Assembly (NCBI GenBank): GCA_016000265.1
Contig: JAECRL010000002.1
Span: 267,567 to 331,566 of the forward strand
DNA length: 64,000 nucleotides
Source of the DNA: Burkholderiales bacterium
Lineage (GTDB): Bacteria > Pseudomonadota > Gammaproteobacteria > Burkholderiales > Burkholderiaceae_C
Direction of reading: 5' to 3'
Position 1 is the first letter of the stretch. Each line of letters starts with the position of its first letter. Below the pieces are notes generated by a model. The model had not been told where the DNA came from. It saw only the letters and a program-made list of their open reading frames with translations, and made no database searches. A program made the translations under genes and the position numbers. Shown here piece after piece: positions 41,249-50,465 of this stretch.

Positions 41249-42833
41249 TTCCCTGACCCCTGTGCGTCGCCTGGTCAGCCTGGCGGCGGTGCTGATGCTG
41301 TCGGCGTGTTCGCTGACGCCCGATTACCAGCGACCCGAGCTGGCCGTGCCGCAAAGCCTGCCTGCGCCGATCGCCTCGGCGGCATCCGGCACAGCCACCT
41401 CGACCGCCACCGCGCCCACACCCGCTGCGGTCGACGTCGCTGCGGTGCCCTGGATCGAGCACTTCCCCGACCCGCGCCTGCGCTCCCTCATCGCCGAGGC
41501 ACTGAACAACAACCGCGACCTGCGCGTCGCCATCCTCAACATCCAGGCCGTCCGTGCCGCGTACCAGATCCAGGCCGCCGATCGGCTGCCGTCGGTCAAC
41601 GCCAGCATCAGCGGCACCCGACAGCCCCAGTCCGCCCCGCCGTACGCCCTGGGCACCCAGGTCACGGGTGGCCTGGTCGTGCCGTCTTTCGAGCTCGACT
41701 TGTTCGGCCGCGTGCAGGCCCTCACCGAGGCGGCCTCCGCCCAGGTCCTGGCCTCTCAGGAAGCCCGGCGCGCGGCCCACATCAGCCTGGTCGCGTCAGT
41801 GGCCAACGCCTACTACACGCTTTGGGCTGACCGATGGCAGCTCAAGTTGGCGGAGCAGACGCTGCGCTCCCGCCAGGACGCGCTCAAGCTGCTGCAACTG
41901 AAGTACGACAACGGCGTGCTCAACGAGCTGGAGTTGCGCTCCGGCCAGTCCCAGGTCGAAGCCGCCCGCGTGGCCCGGGCGCAAGCCCAGCGCCAGTTCG
42001 CACAGGATCAGCAGTCGCTGGCTTTGCTGGTGGGCCGCCCGGTGCCACCGGAGTGGCTGCCGCCCGAGCCGCAGGGCCTGGTGTCGGGCACGGCCACGGC
42101 CACCCCGTCCACCCCGTCCACCCCGTCCGTGGCCAGCCGGCCTGTGCGCGGCAACGCCGCCGAGCAGTTTGTGCAAGCCAGCCTGTGGCCCGACCTCAGC
42201 GAGCTGCCCGTGGGGCTGTCGTCCGACGTGCTGCTCAAGCGCCCCGACGTGGCCCAGGCCGAGCAGCAGCTCATCGCCGCCAACGCCAACATCGGTGCGG
42301 CCCGTGCGGCGCGTTTCCCGCGCATCAGCCTCACCACCAGCGCCGGTGCGGTCAGCAACTCGCTCAGCGGCCTGTTTGACAGCGGGCGCTTCGCCTGGAG
42401 CTTCGGGGGCTCGCTGCTGGCGCCCATCTTCGATGCCGGTCGCACGGCCGCGGGCGTGGACGCCGCCGTGGCCCGCCGCGACATCGCCATCGCCCAGTAC
42501 GACAAGGCCATCCAGTCGGCCTTCAAGGAAGTGGCCGACGCGCTGGTGGCACGCAGCACCTACGCCGAGCAGGCCGAGGCCCAGCTGGCCCAAGCCCAGG
42601 CCGAAGCGGCTCGCCTGAGCCTGTCGACCTTGCGCTACGACACCGGCGTGGCCAGCCAGCTCGACCTGCTCGACGCCCAGCGCGCTCTGTTCGCGGCGCA
42701 ACAAGCGCACATCCAGGCGCAGCTGGCGCGTCAGCAGGCCCACATCAGCGTCTACAAGGCGCTGGGGGGCGGCTGGGTGGAGGGCAGCAGTCAGGCCGAC
42801 TTGCAGCCCGCCAGTCATTCAGTGGTGCGTTGA
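41241..42833 (+). CDS. outer-membrane efflux lipoprotein (OprM/NodT family)
   Basis: 530 residues with lipobox LSAC23 and the two TolC-like repeats: LIAEALNNNRDLRVAILNIQAVRAAY ... LELDLFGRVQAL in the first half and LLKRPDVAQAEQQLIAANANIGAARAARFPRISL in the second. It forms the channel through the outer membrane for the RND pump. A 9-base repeat at about 42101-42127 encodes TPSTPSTPS in the loop between the halves. Last gene of the operon; converges on a PEP-CTERM gene 25 bases downstream. Confidence 0.93.
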   Translation: MSDSLTPVRRLVSLAAVLMLSACSLTPDYQRPELAVPQSLPAPIASAASGTATSTATAPTPAAVDVAAVPWIEHFPDPRLRSLIAEALNNNRDLRVAILNIQAVRAAYQIQAADRLPSVNASISGTRQPQSAPPYALGTQVTGGLVVPSFELDLFGRVQALTEAASAQVLASQEARRAAHISLVASVANAYYTLWADRWQLKLAEQTLRSRQDALKLLQLKYDNGVLNELELRSGQSQVEAARVARAQAQRQFAQDQQSLALLVGRPVPPEWLPPEPQGLVSGTATATPSTPSTPSVASRPVRGNAAEQFVQASLWPDLSELPVGLSSDVLLKRPDVAQAEQQLIAANANIGAARAARFPRISLTTSAGAVSNSLSGLFDSGRFAWSFGGSLLAPIFDAGRTAAGVDAAVARRDIAIAQYDKAIQSAFKEVADALVARSTYAEQAEAQLAQAQAEAARLSLSTLRYDTGVASQLDLLDAQRALFAAQQAHIQAQLARQQAHISVYKALGGGWVEGSSQADLQPASHSVVR

Positions 42834-42858
42834 CAACCACTGCGTCGCCCGGGTTTGC

Positions 42859-43527
42859 TCAGGTTGTTGCGCGGCGGCGTTTGGCAGCCAGACCGAGCAA
42901 ACCCAACCCACCCAAGACGCCCAAACCGAAGGTGCCGACTTCCGGCACGGCGGCGGTGACGTTTCGAGAGAAGGTGCAAGCGTCCGGCGCGATGGAGCAC
43001 GATGTGCTCACCGCGAACAGGGGCGCGGGTGGGAACATGGCGTCGTCTTCAGGTGCCGTTGGCCCGTAGAGACTCAGCCCCACTTGCTGATGTTGGTAGA
43101 AGCCAGCCGGCACCGTCCCCGACCGAGGCGTCAGGTTCACGATGTGCAAGTCAACGCTCTCGCCTGGATTCAGGACGAAGGCGGGCCGTTGGGTCAGCTC
43201 GAACCAGGAGTTGGCGCCGAAATGAGGGACGGCCACGTAGGGTGATGGCGCCGCGGCGGGGGCCGGTCCGTCCAGGGAGCAATCGCTGAAGCCGCCGTCT
43301 TCACAATACCAATCGATGTAAGCCGAATCGGTGGTGGTGCTGAGGCTCACCGCGTCCGAATCGGGCGCCAGCGACAGCCTGACCCACATCGGGATGACGT
43401 CGGTGGTCGTCGCTGTGCCGGTGGGCTGGATGAAGGTCAGCGAAGCCAGCACCTCGGATTGGGCCGACTGCCCAGCCAGTGCCAGCAGGAACGCGATGGC
43501 AGGGCGTTGCGCGCGCAACAGGTTCAT
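42859..43527 (-). CDS. PEP-CTERM-like exported protein with variant VPEV motif
   Basis: 222 residues with a signal peptide (to about residue 22, AQS) and a C-terminal sorting signal: VPEVGTFGLG, hydrophobic Gly/Leu stretch, AKRRRATT. The motif reads VPEV rather than VPEP, so exosortase recognition could be weakened. The body contains SAYIDWYCEDGGFSDCSL and FELTQRPAFVLNPGESVDL; a likely disulphide joins the nearby cysteines. GAGGGAG lies upstream of the start at 43527. It is divergent from ubiA with a 66-base gap. Function unknown. Confidence 0.8.
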   Translation of the reverse strand: MNLLRAQRPAIAFLLALAGQSAQSEVLASLTFIQPTGTATTTDVIPMWVRLSLAPDSDAVSLSTTTDSAYIDWYCEDGGFSDCSLDGPAPAAAPSPYVAVPHFGANSWFELTQRPAFVLNPGESVDLHIVNLTPRSGTVPAGFYQHQQVGLSLYGPTAPEDDAMFPPAPLFAVSTSCSIAPDACTFSRNVTAAVPEVGTFGLGVLGGLGLLGLAAKRRRATT

Positions 43528-43593
43528 GGAAACTCCCTCGTCAATTTTGATGTCAAGACGAAGATGGTAAATCACCGCTGGTGACGCTGGATA

Positions 43594-44496
43594 ATGCTGA
43601 CCGTGCACGCAAGCAAGCTGACTTGGCGCGACCGCGGGTCGCTCTACCTCGACCTCATCCGCTGGAACCGCCCCCAAGGCTGGCTCCTGCTGCTGTGGCC
43701 CACCTGGATGGCGCTGTGGATGGCCGCGGGCGGCTTCCCCGGCTGGCACCTGCTGGTCGTCTTCACGCTGGGCACCGTGCTCATGCGCAGCGCGGGTTGC
43801 GCCGTCAACGACGTGGCCGACCGCGACTTCGACCGCCACGTCGAGCGCACCGCCCAGCGCCCCGTCACCAGCGGGCGCATCTCCGTCAAGGAGTCGCTGG
43901 CGGTGGGCGCGGCGCTGGCCTTGGTGGCTTTTGCCCTGGTGCTCACCACCAATTGGCCCACCATCGCCCTGTCCTTCGGCGCGCTGGCGGTGACCATCCT
44001 CTACCCCTTCACCAAGCGCTTTTTCTCGATGCCGCAGGCCGTGCTGGGCGTGGCCTTCAGCTTCGGCATCCCCATGGCCTTCACCGCCGTGCAGGGCAGC
44101 GTGCCCGCCGCCGTGTGGTGGATCGTGGTCGGCAACCTCGCCTGGGTGCTGGCCTACGACACCGAGTACGCCATGGTCGACCGCAACGACGACCTCAAGA
44201 TCGGCATGCGCACCTCGGCCATCACCCTCGGCCGCTTCGACGTGGCCGGCGTGATGGGCTTCTACGCCCTGTGCATCGGGTGCTGGTGGCAAGCCGGCCA
44301 GGCCTTCGGGCTGGGCCGTGTCTTCGAGCTGGCCTTGGTCGCGGCGGCCTTGCAGGCCCTGTGGCACGGCTGGCTCATCAAGGGCCGCGAGCGCCTGGCG
44401 TGCTTCCAGGCCTTTCGCCTGAACCACTGGCTGGGCCTGACGGCTTGGCTGGGTGTGGCGCTGGATGCCGCCTGGCGAGGCCAGCCCGCGGGTTGA
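43594..44496 (+). CDS. ubiA: 4-hydroxybenzoate octaprenyltransferase
   Basis: 300-residue polytopic membrane enzyme that joins a polyprenyl diphosphate to 4-hydroxybenzoate, an early step in ubiquinone synthesis. Seen: first Asp-rich motif NDVADRDFD at about residues 72-80, second motif [13 protein letters not shown] at about 188-200, RPVTSGRIS between, and eight or nine hydrophobic helices. The length is normal. The gene converges on proC with a 46-base gap. UbiC is not nearby. Confidence 0.95.
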   Translation: MLTVHASKLTWRDRGSLYLDLIRWNRPQGWLLLLWPTWMALWMAAGGFPGWHLLVVFTLGTVLMRSAGCAVNDVADRDFDRHVERTAQRPVTSGRISVKESLAVGAALALVAFALVLTTNWPTIALSFGALAVTILYPFTKRFFSMPQAVLGVAFSFGIPMAFTAVQGSVPAAVWWIVVGNLAWVLAYDTEYAMVDRNDDLKIGMRTSAITLGRFDVAGVMGFYALCIGCWWQAGQAFGLGRVFELALVAAALQALWHGWLIKGRERLACFQAFRLNHWLGLTAWLGVALDAAWRGQPAG

Positions 44497-44542
44497 GCCT
44501 CGGCCAGGCCCGTCGGTGGGCTGGCGTGACGGACTGTGTGAC

Positions 44543-45367
44543 TCAGCGACCGAATTCGTCGCCCAGTTCGCCCGCTCGTTTTTCTGCGGCGCGCATGGCC
44601 GCGATGAAGGCCGGCTTGACGCCCGCGGCCTCCAGGTGGGTCAGCGCCGCGTAGGTGGTGCCGCCCTTGGAGGTCACGCGCTCGCGCAGCACGGCTGGTG
44701 CGTCGGTCGACTGGGCGGCCAGCGCGGTGGCGCCGCCGAAGGTGGCCAGGGCCAGCTGGCGGCCTTGCTCGGCGCTCAGGCCCATGTCTTGCGCGGCCTG
44801 CATCATCGTCTCGATGAACAGGAACACGTAGGCCGGCCCCGACCCCGACAGCGCCGTGACGGCGTCCAGGTCGGCTTCTCGCTGCACCCACAGGTGCTGG
44901 CCGGTGGGCGCCACCATCTGCTCGATGCGCTCGCGCTCCTCGGTCGTGACCTCGCTGCGCGCGAACAGCCCCGTCATGCCCTGGCCGACCAGGGCCGGGG
45001 TGTTGGGCATGGCGCGCACGATGCGGGGGCTGCCCAGCAGTCGGGCCATGTCGTCGGTGCGCAGGCCGGCCATCACGCTGTAGTGCAGCGCCTGCGGGCA
45101 CAGCGCCGCGCACGCCCCGGCGGCTTCCTTGAACTGCTGCGGCTTGACCGCCCACACCACGGTGGCGGCCTGCGACAGGCTGGCGTCGGGTCCGGCGGCG
45201 GTCTGCACGCCCAGTTTGTCGTGCAGGCGCTGGCGCTGCTCGGCCACGGGGTCGATGACGAGGATGCTGGCCGCGGCGCGGCCCTGGCGCAGCAGGCCCC
45301 CGATGATGGCGGTGGCCATGTTGCCGCCGCCGACGAAGGCGATGTCGATGTGGGTCGGTTTGCTCAT
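44543..45367 (-). CDS. proC: pyrroline-5-carboxylate reductase
   Basis: 274 residues. Performs the last step of proline synthesis, reducing pyrroline-5-carboxylate with NAD(P)H. Seen: Rossmann motif FVGGGNMATAIIGGLL at the N-terminus, AVKPQQ, the RAMPNTPALVGQGMTG segment, and the signature ALSGSGPAYVFLFIE ... VTSKGGTT. The alternative start at 45379 overlaps the kinase stop by ATGA; 45367 gives the usual spacing to the Rossmann motif. In many proteobacteria proC directly follows yggS; here a two-component system separates them. Confidence 0.95.
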   Translation of the reverse strand: MSKPTHIDIAFVGGGNMATAIIGGLLRQGRAAASILVIDPVAEQRQRLHDKLGVQTAAGPDASLSQAATVVWAVKPQQFKEAAGACAALCPQALHYSVMAGLRTDDMARLLGSPRIVRAMPNTPALVGQGMTGLFARSEVTTEERERIEQMVAPTGQHLWVQREADLDAVTALSGSGPAYVFLFIETMMQAAQDMGLSAEQGRQLALATFGGATALAAQSTDAPAVLRERVTSKGGTTYAALTHLEAAGVKPAFIAAMRAAEKRAGELGDEFGR

Positions 45368-45375
45368 GGGCGAGA

Positions 45376-47226
45376 TCATGCCGCATCCGTGGGGGCGTCG
45401 GCCGTGGCATCGCACAGCAGCTCCACCAGGCGCTCGGCCTCGATCGGCTTGCTCACGAGCTGCACCCCCGCGCGGCTGGCTTCGTCGGCCAGGGGGGCGG
45501 GGATCTCGCCCGTCAGCAGCAACGCCGGCAGGTGCTCGCCGAATTCGTAGCGCAGCTGCTTGAGCACCTCCAGCCCGTTGACGCTCAGGCCCAGGCGGTG
45601 GTCGCTGACCAGGGCCGCGGGCATGTCGCCTTCGGGCATGCGGCCGTCGTCCTGCATCTGCGCGATGAGGCTCAGGGCGGCGTCCGGGTTGGCCGCGCCC
45701 GCGACCTGCCAGCCGTGCTGCTGCAAGACGAGTGCGGTGCTCTCGCGCACCTGGGGGTCGTCTTCGATCAGCACCACCACGCCACGGCCGGGCGACGGGG
45801 GCGGGGCGGGGTGCACCACGACCCGGGCGGGCGGCTCGTCGGGGCTCGGTGCCTCCACGCTGGCCGGCACCAGTCGCGGCAGGCGCACGCTGAAGCACGA
45901 GCCCCGGCCGGGGCGCGACAGCACCCGCACCGGGGTGGGCCCCAGCAGGCTCAGGCGCCGCACCACGGCCAGCCCGAGCCCGAGGCCTTCGCTGCTCAGG
46001 CGCCCGTCGTTGTGCGCCTGAAAGTAGTCGTCGAAGATGCGGTGGCGGTACTGCCGCGGCACGCCCACCCCCGTGTCCCAGACTTGGCACAGCACCCAGG
46101 GGCCGCGTTTGCGCGCGCGCAGCCTGACCTCGCCGTGTTCGGTGTAGCGCACCGCGTTGTTGAGCAGGTTGCGCAAAATGCGCTCCAGCACGTAGCCGTC
46201 GGCCTGCACCCACTCCGAGGTCGCGTCCAGTTGCCAGCGCAGGCCCTTGCTGTCGCACAGCACCGAGAACTCGATGTCCAGGCGTTTCCACATCTCCGTC
46301 AGCGGCAGGGCTTCGGCGCGGTAGTCCACGCGCTGCGCGTCGATGCGCGCCACGAAGAACATCTTCTCGAACATGCTGCCCAGAGAGCCCAGCGCCGTCT
46401 GCAGCTTGCGCAGCAGCTCCTGGCCGGCTTCGGCCGGGATGGCCGGCTTGAGCGCGCTGCTCAACAGCATCATCACGTGCAGGGGCTGGCGCAGGTCGTG
46501 GCTGGCGGCTGCGAAGAACTCGCCCTTCTGGCGGTCGGCCTCCTCGGCGCGCGCCTTGGCTTGTGTCACCTTGTTGATCTCGTCGCGCAGCTGCAGCACC
46601 AGGCCGGCGTTTTCGTGCCTCAGCAGCACGGCCTCGCGCAAGCGGCGGTTCACGCTCAGCGACACGCCCATGCAGGTCATCAAGGAGACCACCAGCACCA
46701 GGGCCAGGAAGTGCGAGCTCTCCTGTCCCTCGCTCAGCAGCTGGCCGGCCACCAACAGCAGCACGGGCATGCTGCCGGCGAAGGCCACGGCCCAGTCGTG
46801 GATGGTGACCAGCATGATCGTGTAGCCGTAGACGATCAACGCGGCCACGATGGTCATGCGCCACTCGGGGCTGGCCACCGCCAGCAGCGCCACCGCGATC
46901 AGGCCCCACAAGGTGCCTTCCATGGCGTGCCAGATCAGCAGCCGCGTGCGCCAGCGGCCGTAGCCGGACTCCGTGATGCCGAAGCGGTGGAACTGTCGCA
47001 CCAGCAGCGCGACCGCCGTCCACACGCACACGTGGCCCAACGCGGGCAGCACCCACTTCCAGTGGGCCATCGGCCAGCCACGCACCATGTAGCCCAGCAG
47101 CAGCAAGGCCGCGAGCTGGGCGAAGATCGATCCGGGGGAGTGGCGCCAGCTGTCGTGCAGCAGCTGCAGGTCGATGCGCGCCTCGATCGGCGACAGTCCC
47201 CTCAGCGACCGTCGCAGGATGCTCAC
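45376..47226 (-). CDS. hybrid sensor histidine kinase with C-terminal receiver
   Basis: 616 residues. Seen: six or so membrane helices in residues 35-200 with no large periplasmic loop, a coiled-coil signal helix, the H-box ASHDLRQPLHVM with His243, N-box LRNLLNNAVRYTEHG, G-boxes DTGVGVP and GLGLAVV, then a receiver domain (VVVLIEDDPQVRES; the probable phospho-Asp in ALVSDHRLG; conserved Lys in VSKPIE). The membrane sensor lacks a known ligand domain, so the stimulus may be within the membrane. The gene overlaps the response-regulator stop by four bases (ATGA). Target genes unknown. Confidence 0.9.
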   Translation of the reverse strand: MSILRRSLRGLSPIEARIDLQLLHDSWRHSPGSIFAQLAALLLLGYMVRGWPMAHWKWVLPALGHVCVWTAVALLVRQFHRFGITESGYGRWRTRLLIWHAMEGTLWGLIAVALLAVASPEWRMTIVAALIVYGYTIMLVTIHDWAVAFAGSMPVLLLVAGQLLSEGQESSHFLALVLVVSLMTCMGVSLSVNRRLREAVLLRHENAGLVLQLRDEINKVTQAKARAEEADRQKGEFFAAASHDLRQPLHVMMLLSSALKPAIPAEAGQELLRKLQTALGSLGSMFEKMFFVARIDAQRVDYRAEALPLTEMWKRLDIEFSVLCDSKGLRWQLDATSEWVQADGYVLERILRNLLNNAVRYTEHGEVRLRARKRGPWVLCQVWDTGVGVPRQYRHRIFDDYFQAHNDGRLSSEGLGLGLAVVRRLSLLGPTPVRVLSRPGRGSCFSVRLPRLVPASVEAPSPDEPPARVVVHPAPPPSPGRGVVVLIEDDPQVRESTALVLQQHGWQVAGAANPDAALSLIAQMQDDGRMPEGDMPAALVSDHRLGLSVNGLEVLKQLRYEFGEHLPALLLTGEIPAPLADEASRAGVQLVSKPIEAERLVELLCDATADAPTDAA

Positions 47227-47945
47227 GCCAGGGCTTTCAGCGGTGGGTCGTCGTGAGGTCCGCTGGCGTCATCGGCCTGGGGGCTGGCGGCTTGCGGGCT
47301 GCGCGAGCACAGCAGCACCAGCTGCGTGCGGCTGTGGACCCCGTAGGCGCGGAAGATGGCGCTGACGTGGAGCTTGACCGTCTCGGCGCTGATGCCCAGG
47401 GCCGAGGCGATGGCGAGGTTGGTGCAGCCCTTGAGGATCCACTGCAGCACGTCCTTCTGACGCGGGGTCAGGCGGATGACCCGGGGCGGAGACTCTTCAT
47501 CGGGTGTGGGGAAGTCCACGTCGCTGGGCGACAGCAACTCGGAGGGGAAGTGCAGGCGGCCGTCGACCAGCGCCTGCAGGGCCGAGGTGAAGCCGTCGAT
47601 CTCGGCGAGCTTGGGGATGAAGCACGAGGCGCCGTGGTGGATGCACTCCAGCGCGATCTGCACGTCGGCCTGGCCGGTGATGATGCCGATGCGCTGCGTG
47701 GGCGCCGCCAGCCGCATGGCTTGCAGCGTCGCGATGCCGCGGCTGTCGGGCAGGCCCAGGTCCAGCAGCACCACGTCGATGGGGTCGCCGGCGGTTTCTT
47801 CGAGCTTGCCCAGGGCGGCTTGAAGCGAATTGGCCTGCGAGAAACGCGCGGCCGGATCCAGGCTGCGGATGGCCTGCATCATGCCTTCGCGGATGAGGCT
47901 GTGGTCATCAACCAGCAGGTAATGGGGGGCGCGCGTTACTTCCAT
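47223..47945 (-). CDS. NarL/LuxR-type response regulator
   Basis: 240 residues: receiver with YLLVDDHSLIREGM (acidic pair Asp13/Asp14), phospho-Asp62 in VVLLDLGLPDSRG, and a C-terminal LuxR helix-turn-helix LTPRQKDVLQWILKGCTNLAIASALG ... TVKLHVSAIFRAYG. An unusually long Ser/Pro/Asp linker joins the domains. Its 3' end overlaps the hybrid kinase, its evident partner. It lies 37 bases downstream of yggS on the same strand and could share its promoter. Confidence 0.9.
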   Translation of the reverse strand: MEVTRAPHYLLVDDHSLIREGMMQAIRSLDPAARFSQANSLQAALGKLEETAGDPIDVVLLDLGLPDSRGIATLQAMRLAAPTQRIGIITGQADVQIALECIHHGASCFIPKLAEIDGFTSALQALVDGRLHFPSELLSPSDVDFPTPDEESPPRVIRLTPRQKDVLQWILKGCTNLAIASALGISAETVKLHVSAIFRAYGVHSRTQLVLLCSRSPQAASPQADDASGPHDDPPLKALA

Positions 47946-47982
47946 ACGGGGTCTCTTTGCAAGCCGCGATCTTAGTGCGCTC

Positions 47983-48669
47983 TCATCGCTGCCCGAATAG
48001 GGCTGTTCCCACCCTCACCAGGGTAGACCCTTGCTCCACGGCCGCTTCGAGGTCGGCGCTCATCCCCATGGACAGGGTGTCCAAGGGAAGACCCTGGGAA
48101 CGCAGGTGCTCGAAGACGACACGCACGGCCTGCAGCTGACGGCGTTGTTCGGCGGGGTCGTCCGACGGCGCCGGCAGCGACATCACGCCGCGCAGTTGCA
48201 GCCGGGGCAGGGCGGCCACGGCGCGGGCCAGCGCCAGCGCGTCATCCGGTTGAACGCCACTCTTGCTGTCCTCACCGCTGGTGTTGACCTGGATGCAGAC
48301 CTGCAGCGGCGGCAGGTGGGCCGGGCGCTGCTCGCTGAGCCGCTGCGCGATCTTGAGGCGGTCGACGCTGTGAACCCAGTCAAACTGCTCGGCCACCACC
48401 CGGGTCTTGTTGCTCTGCAGCGGCCCGATCAGGTGCCACTCGATCTGTTCGCGCAAGTCGGCCAGCTCGGCGATCTTGTCGACGGCTTCCTGCACGTAGT
48501 TCTCACCAAAGCGGTGCTGTCCGGCCGCCACGGCCTCGCGAACCGTTACCGCTGGAAACGTCTTGCTCACCGCCAGCAGGGTCACGCTGTCGTGCGGCCG
48601 TCCGAATTGCGAAACAGCGGCGTGAATCCTGCCCCGCACGAGTTGTAGCTTCTCGGCGATCGTCGCCAT
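47983..48669 (-). CDS. yggS: pyridoxal-phosphate homeostasis protein
   Basis: 228 residues. PLP-binding TIM-barrel protein of the YggS/PLPBP family that buffers pyridoxal phosphate; no catalytic activity is known. Seen: LLAVSKTFPA with PLP-Lys36, HRFGENYVQEAVDK, EWHLIGPLQSNK, and LSMGMSADLEAAVEQGSTLVRVGTALFG at the C-terminus. The length is typical. The divergent pilT gene starts 36 bases away, and the same yggS/pilT divergence is known from other proteobacteria. Confidence 0.95.
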   Translation of the reverse strand: MATIAEKLQLVRGRIHAAVSQFGRPHDSVTLLAVSKTFPAVTVREAVAAGQHRFGENYVQEAVDKIAELADLREQIEWHLIGPLQSNKTRVVAEQFDWVHSVDRLKIAQRLSEQRPAHLPPLQVCIQVNTSGEDSKSGVQPDDALALARAVAALPRLQLRGVMSLPAPSDDPAEQRRQLQAVRVVFEHLRSQGLPLDTLSMGMSADLEAAVEQGSTLVRVGTALFGQR

Positions 48670-48705
48670 AATGGTCCTTCACGAAGTGCCAGGCCCCAAT
48701 CATCC

Positions 48706-49749
48706 ATGGATATCACCCAACTGCTCGCGTTCTCGGTCAAGAACAAGGCGTCTGACCTCCACCTCTCGGCGGGCCTGCCGCCCATGATCCGCGTGCACGG
48801 TGACGTGCGCCGCATCAACGTCGACGCGCTGGACCACAAGCAGGTCCACGACATGGTGTACGACATCATGAACGACGTGCAGCGCAAGCACTACGAAGAG
48901 ACGCTGGAGTGCGACTTCTCCTTCGAGATCCAGGGCCTGGCGCGCTTTCGCGTCAACGCCTTCAACCAGAACCGCGGGGCGGGCGCCGTCTTCCGCACCA
49001 TCCCGTCCAAGATCCTGACGCTGGAGCAGCTCAACGCGCCCAAGGTCTTCCAGGACCTGGCCCTCAAGCCCCGCGGCCTGGTGCTCGTCACCGGCCCCAC
49101 CGGCTCGGGCAAGTCGACCACGCTGGCCGCCATGGTCAACCACCTCAACGAAACCGAGTACGGCCACATCCTGACGGTGGAAGACCCCATCGAATTCGTG
49201 CACGACTCCAAGAAGTGCCTCATCAACCAGCGTGAGGTCGGGCCGCACACCCTGAGCTTCGCCAACGCGCTGCGCTCGGCCCTGCGCGAAGACCCGGACT
49301 GCATCCTGGTGGGCGAAATGCGCGACCTGGAGACCATCCGCCTGGCGCTGACCGCCGCCGAAACGGGCCACCTGGTTTTCGGCACGCTGCACACCTCGTC
49401 GGCCGCCAAGACCATCGACCGGGTCGTCGACGTCTTTCCGGCTGCCGAGAAGGACATGGTTCGCGCCATGCTGTCGGAGTCGCTGCAGGCCGTCATCTCG
49501 CAGACCCTGTGCAAGACCAAGGACGGCGCGGGCCGCGTGGCCGCGCACGAAATCATGATCGGCACGCCCGCCATCCGCAACCTGATCCGCGAAAACAAGA
49601 TCGCGCAGATGTACTCGTCCATCCAGACGGGCAACAGCATGGGCATGCAGACGCTGGACCAGAACCTCACCGACCTGGTGCGCCGCAACGTGATCTCGCC
49701 GGCGGAAGCGCGCGCCAAGGCCAAGATCCCCGAGAATTTCCCGGGCTGA
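48706..49749 (+). CDS. pilT: type IV pilus retraction ATPase PilT
   Basis: 347-residue hexameric ATPase that depolymerises type IV pili for twitching and DNA uptake. Seen: N-terminal MDITQLLAFSVKNKASDLHLSAGLPP, Walker A GPTGSGKSTTL at 130-140, Asp box HILTVEDPIEFVH, Walker B region CILVGEMRDLETI, His box GHLVFGTLHTSSA, and the family's C-terminal AGRVAAHEIMIGTPAIRNLIRE. It starts 36 bases from the divergent yggS. The pilus structural genes are elsewhere. Confidence 0.97.
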   Translation: MDITQLLAFSVKNKASDLHLSAGLPPMIRVHGDVRRINVDALDHKQVHDMVYDIMNDVQRKHYEETLECDFSFEIQGLARFRVNAFNQNRGAGAVFRTIPSKILTLEQLNAPKVFQDLALKPRGLVLVTGPTGSGKSTTLAAMVNHLNETEYGHILTVEDPIEFVHDSKKCLINQREVGPHTLSFANALRSALREDPDCILVGEMRDLETIRLALTAAETGHLVFGTLHTSSAAKTIDRVVDVFPAAEKDMVRAMLSESLQAVISQTLCKTKDGAGRVAAHEIMIGTPAIRNLIRENKIAQMYSSIQTGNSMGMQTLDQNLTDLVRRNVISPAEARAKAKIPENFPG

Positions 49750-49750
49750 C

Positions 49751-50401
49751 ATGAAACGCTTCCTGGACCGTTTCGTCGGCACCCACCGCCCCGCCACGGG
49801 CCCCGACACCTCGGGTGACGCCGACGACGAGGGCTTCTTTGCCACCCAGTTCATGGAGCGGCCCGAGGACTTCCGCACCACCTCGGCCTGGCACGCCCGC
49901 GCCCTGGTGGTGGGGGCCCACGCGCTCGACCCCGAGCTGGGCCTGCAGTTCCTGCTCAAGGCCTGGGGCAACGACGCCCTCATGGCTTCGCTGTCGGCAG
50001 AGGACCACCGCAAGATCCTGCAACACGTCGACTTCGTCACCGTCCCACCGGGGCGCGAGCTCATCGCGCAAGACGAGAAGGGCGACTACGCCTTGATCGT
50101 GCTCGAAGGCCTGGTGGCCGTCGACCGCGTGCAGCCCACCGGCGCCCGCGCCCGCCTGGCCGAGGCCCGCGAAGGCGACGTGCTCGGCGAGATGTCGCTG
50201 CTCGATGCGGGCGCGCGCTTCGCGTCCTGCCTCACGCTCAGCCGCGTCTCGCTGGCGGTGCTGACGGCCAGCACGATCGACGAGCTGGCCATCGACGACC
50301 CCCGGCTGGGCATGGCCTTGATGACCTCGCTGGCGCGCCGCCTGTCCTTGCGCATGCGCCAGCTCAGCGCCCGACTCGGCGCCTTGCTCACGGCGGGCTG
50401 A
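49751..50401 (+). CDS. cyclic-nucleotide-binding-domain protein between pilT and pilU
   Basis: 216 residues: an N-terminal segment without known motif (FFATQFMERPEDFRTT) and a CNB-fold domain from about residue 85 (HRKILQHVDFVTVPPGRELIAQDEKGDYALIVLEGLVAV ... AREGDVLGEMSLLDAGARFASCL). The phosphate-binding cassette reads GEMSLLD-ARFAS, close to the GE(L/M)AL...R.A consensus, so nucleotide binding is possible. No DNA-binding helix follows, so it is not a Crp-type factor. It begins one base after pilT and is probably co-transcribed with both retraction ATPases, which suggests control of pilus retraction. Confidence 0.85.
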   Translation: MKRFLDRFVGTHRPATGPDTSGDADDEGFFATQFMERPEDFRTTSAWHARALVVGAHALDPELGLQFLLKAWGNDALMASLSAEDHRKILQHVDFVTVPPGRELIAQDEKGDYALIVLEGLVAVDRVQPTGARARLAEAREGDVLGEMSLLDAGARFASCLTLSRVSLAVLTASTIDELAIDDPRLGMALMTSLARRLSLRMRQLSARLGALLTAG

Positions 50402-50465
50402 GCTCGCTGTTCGGGCCCTTCGGCTTCCCTCTTTCCCCCAGCATCACACACAGGCGGACCCCCTC

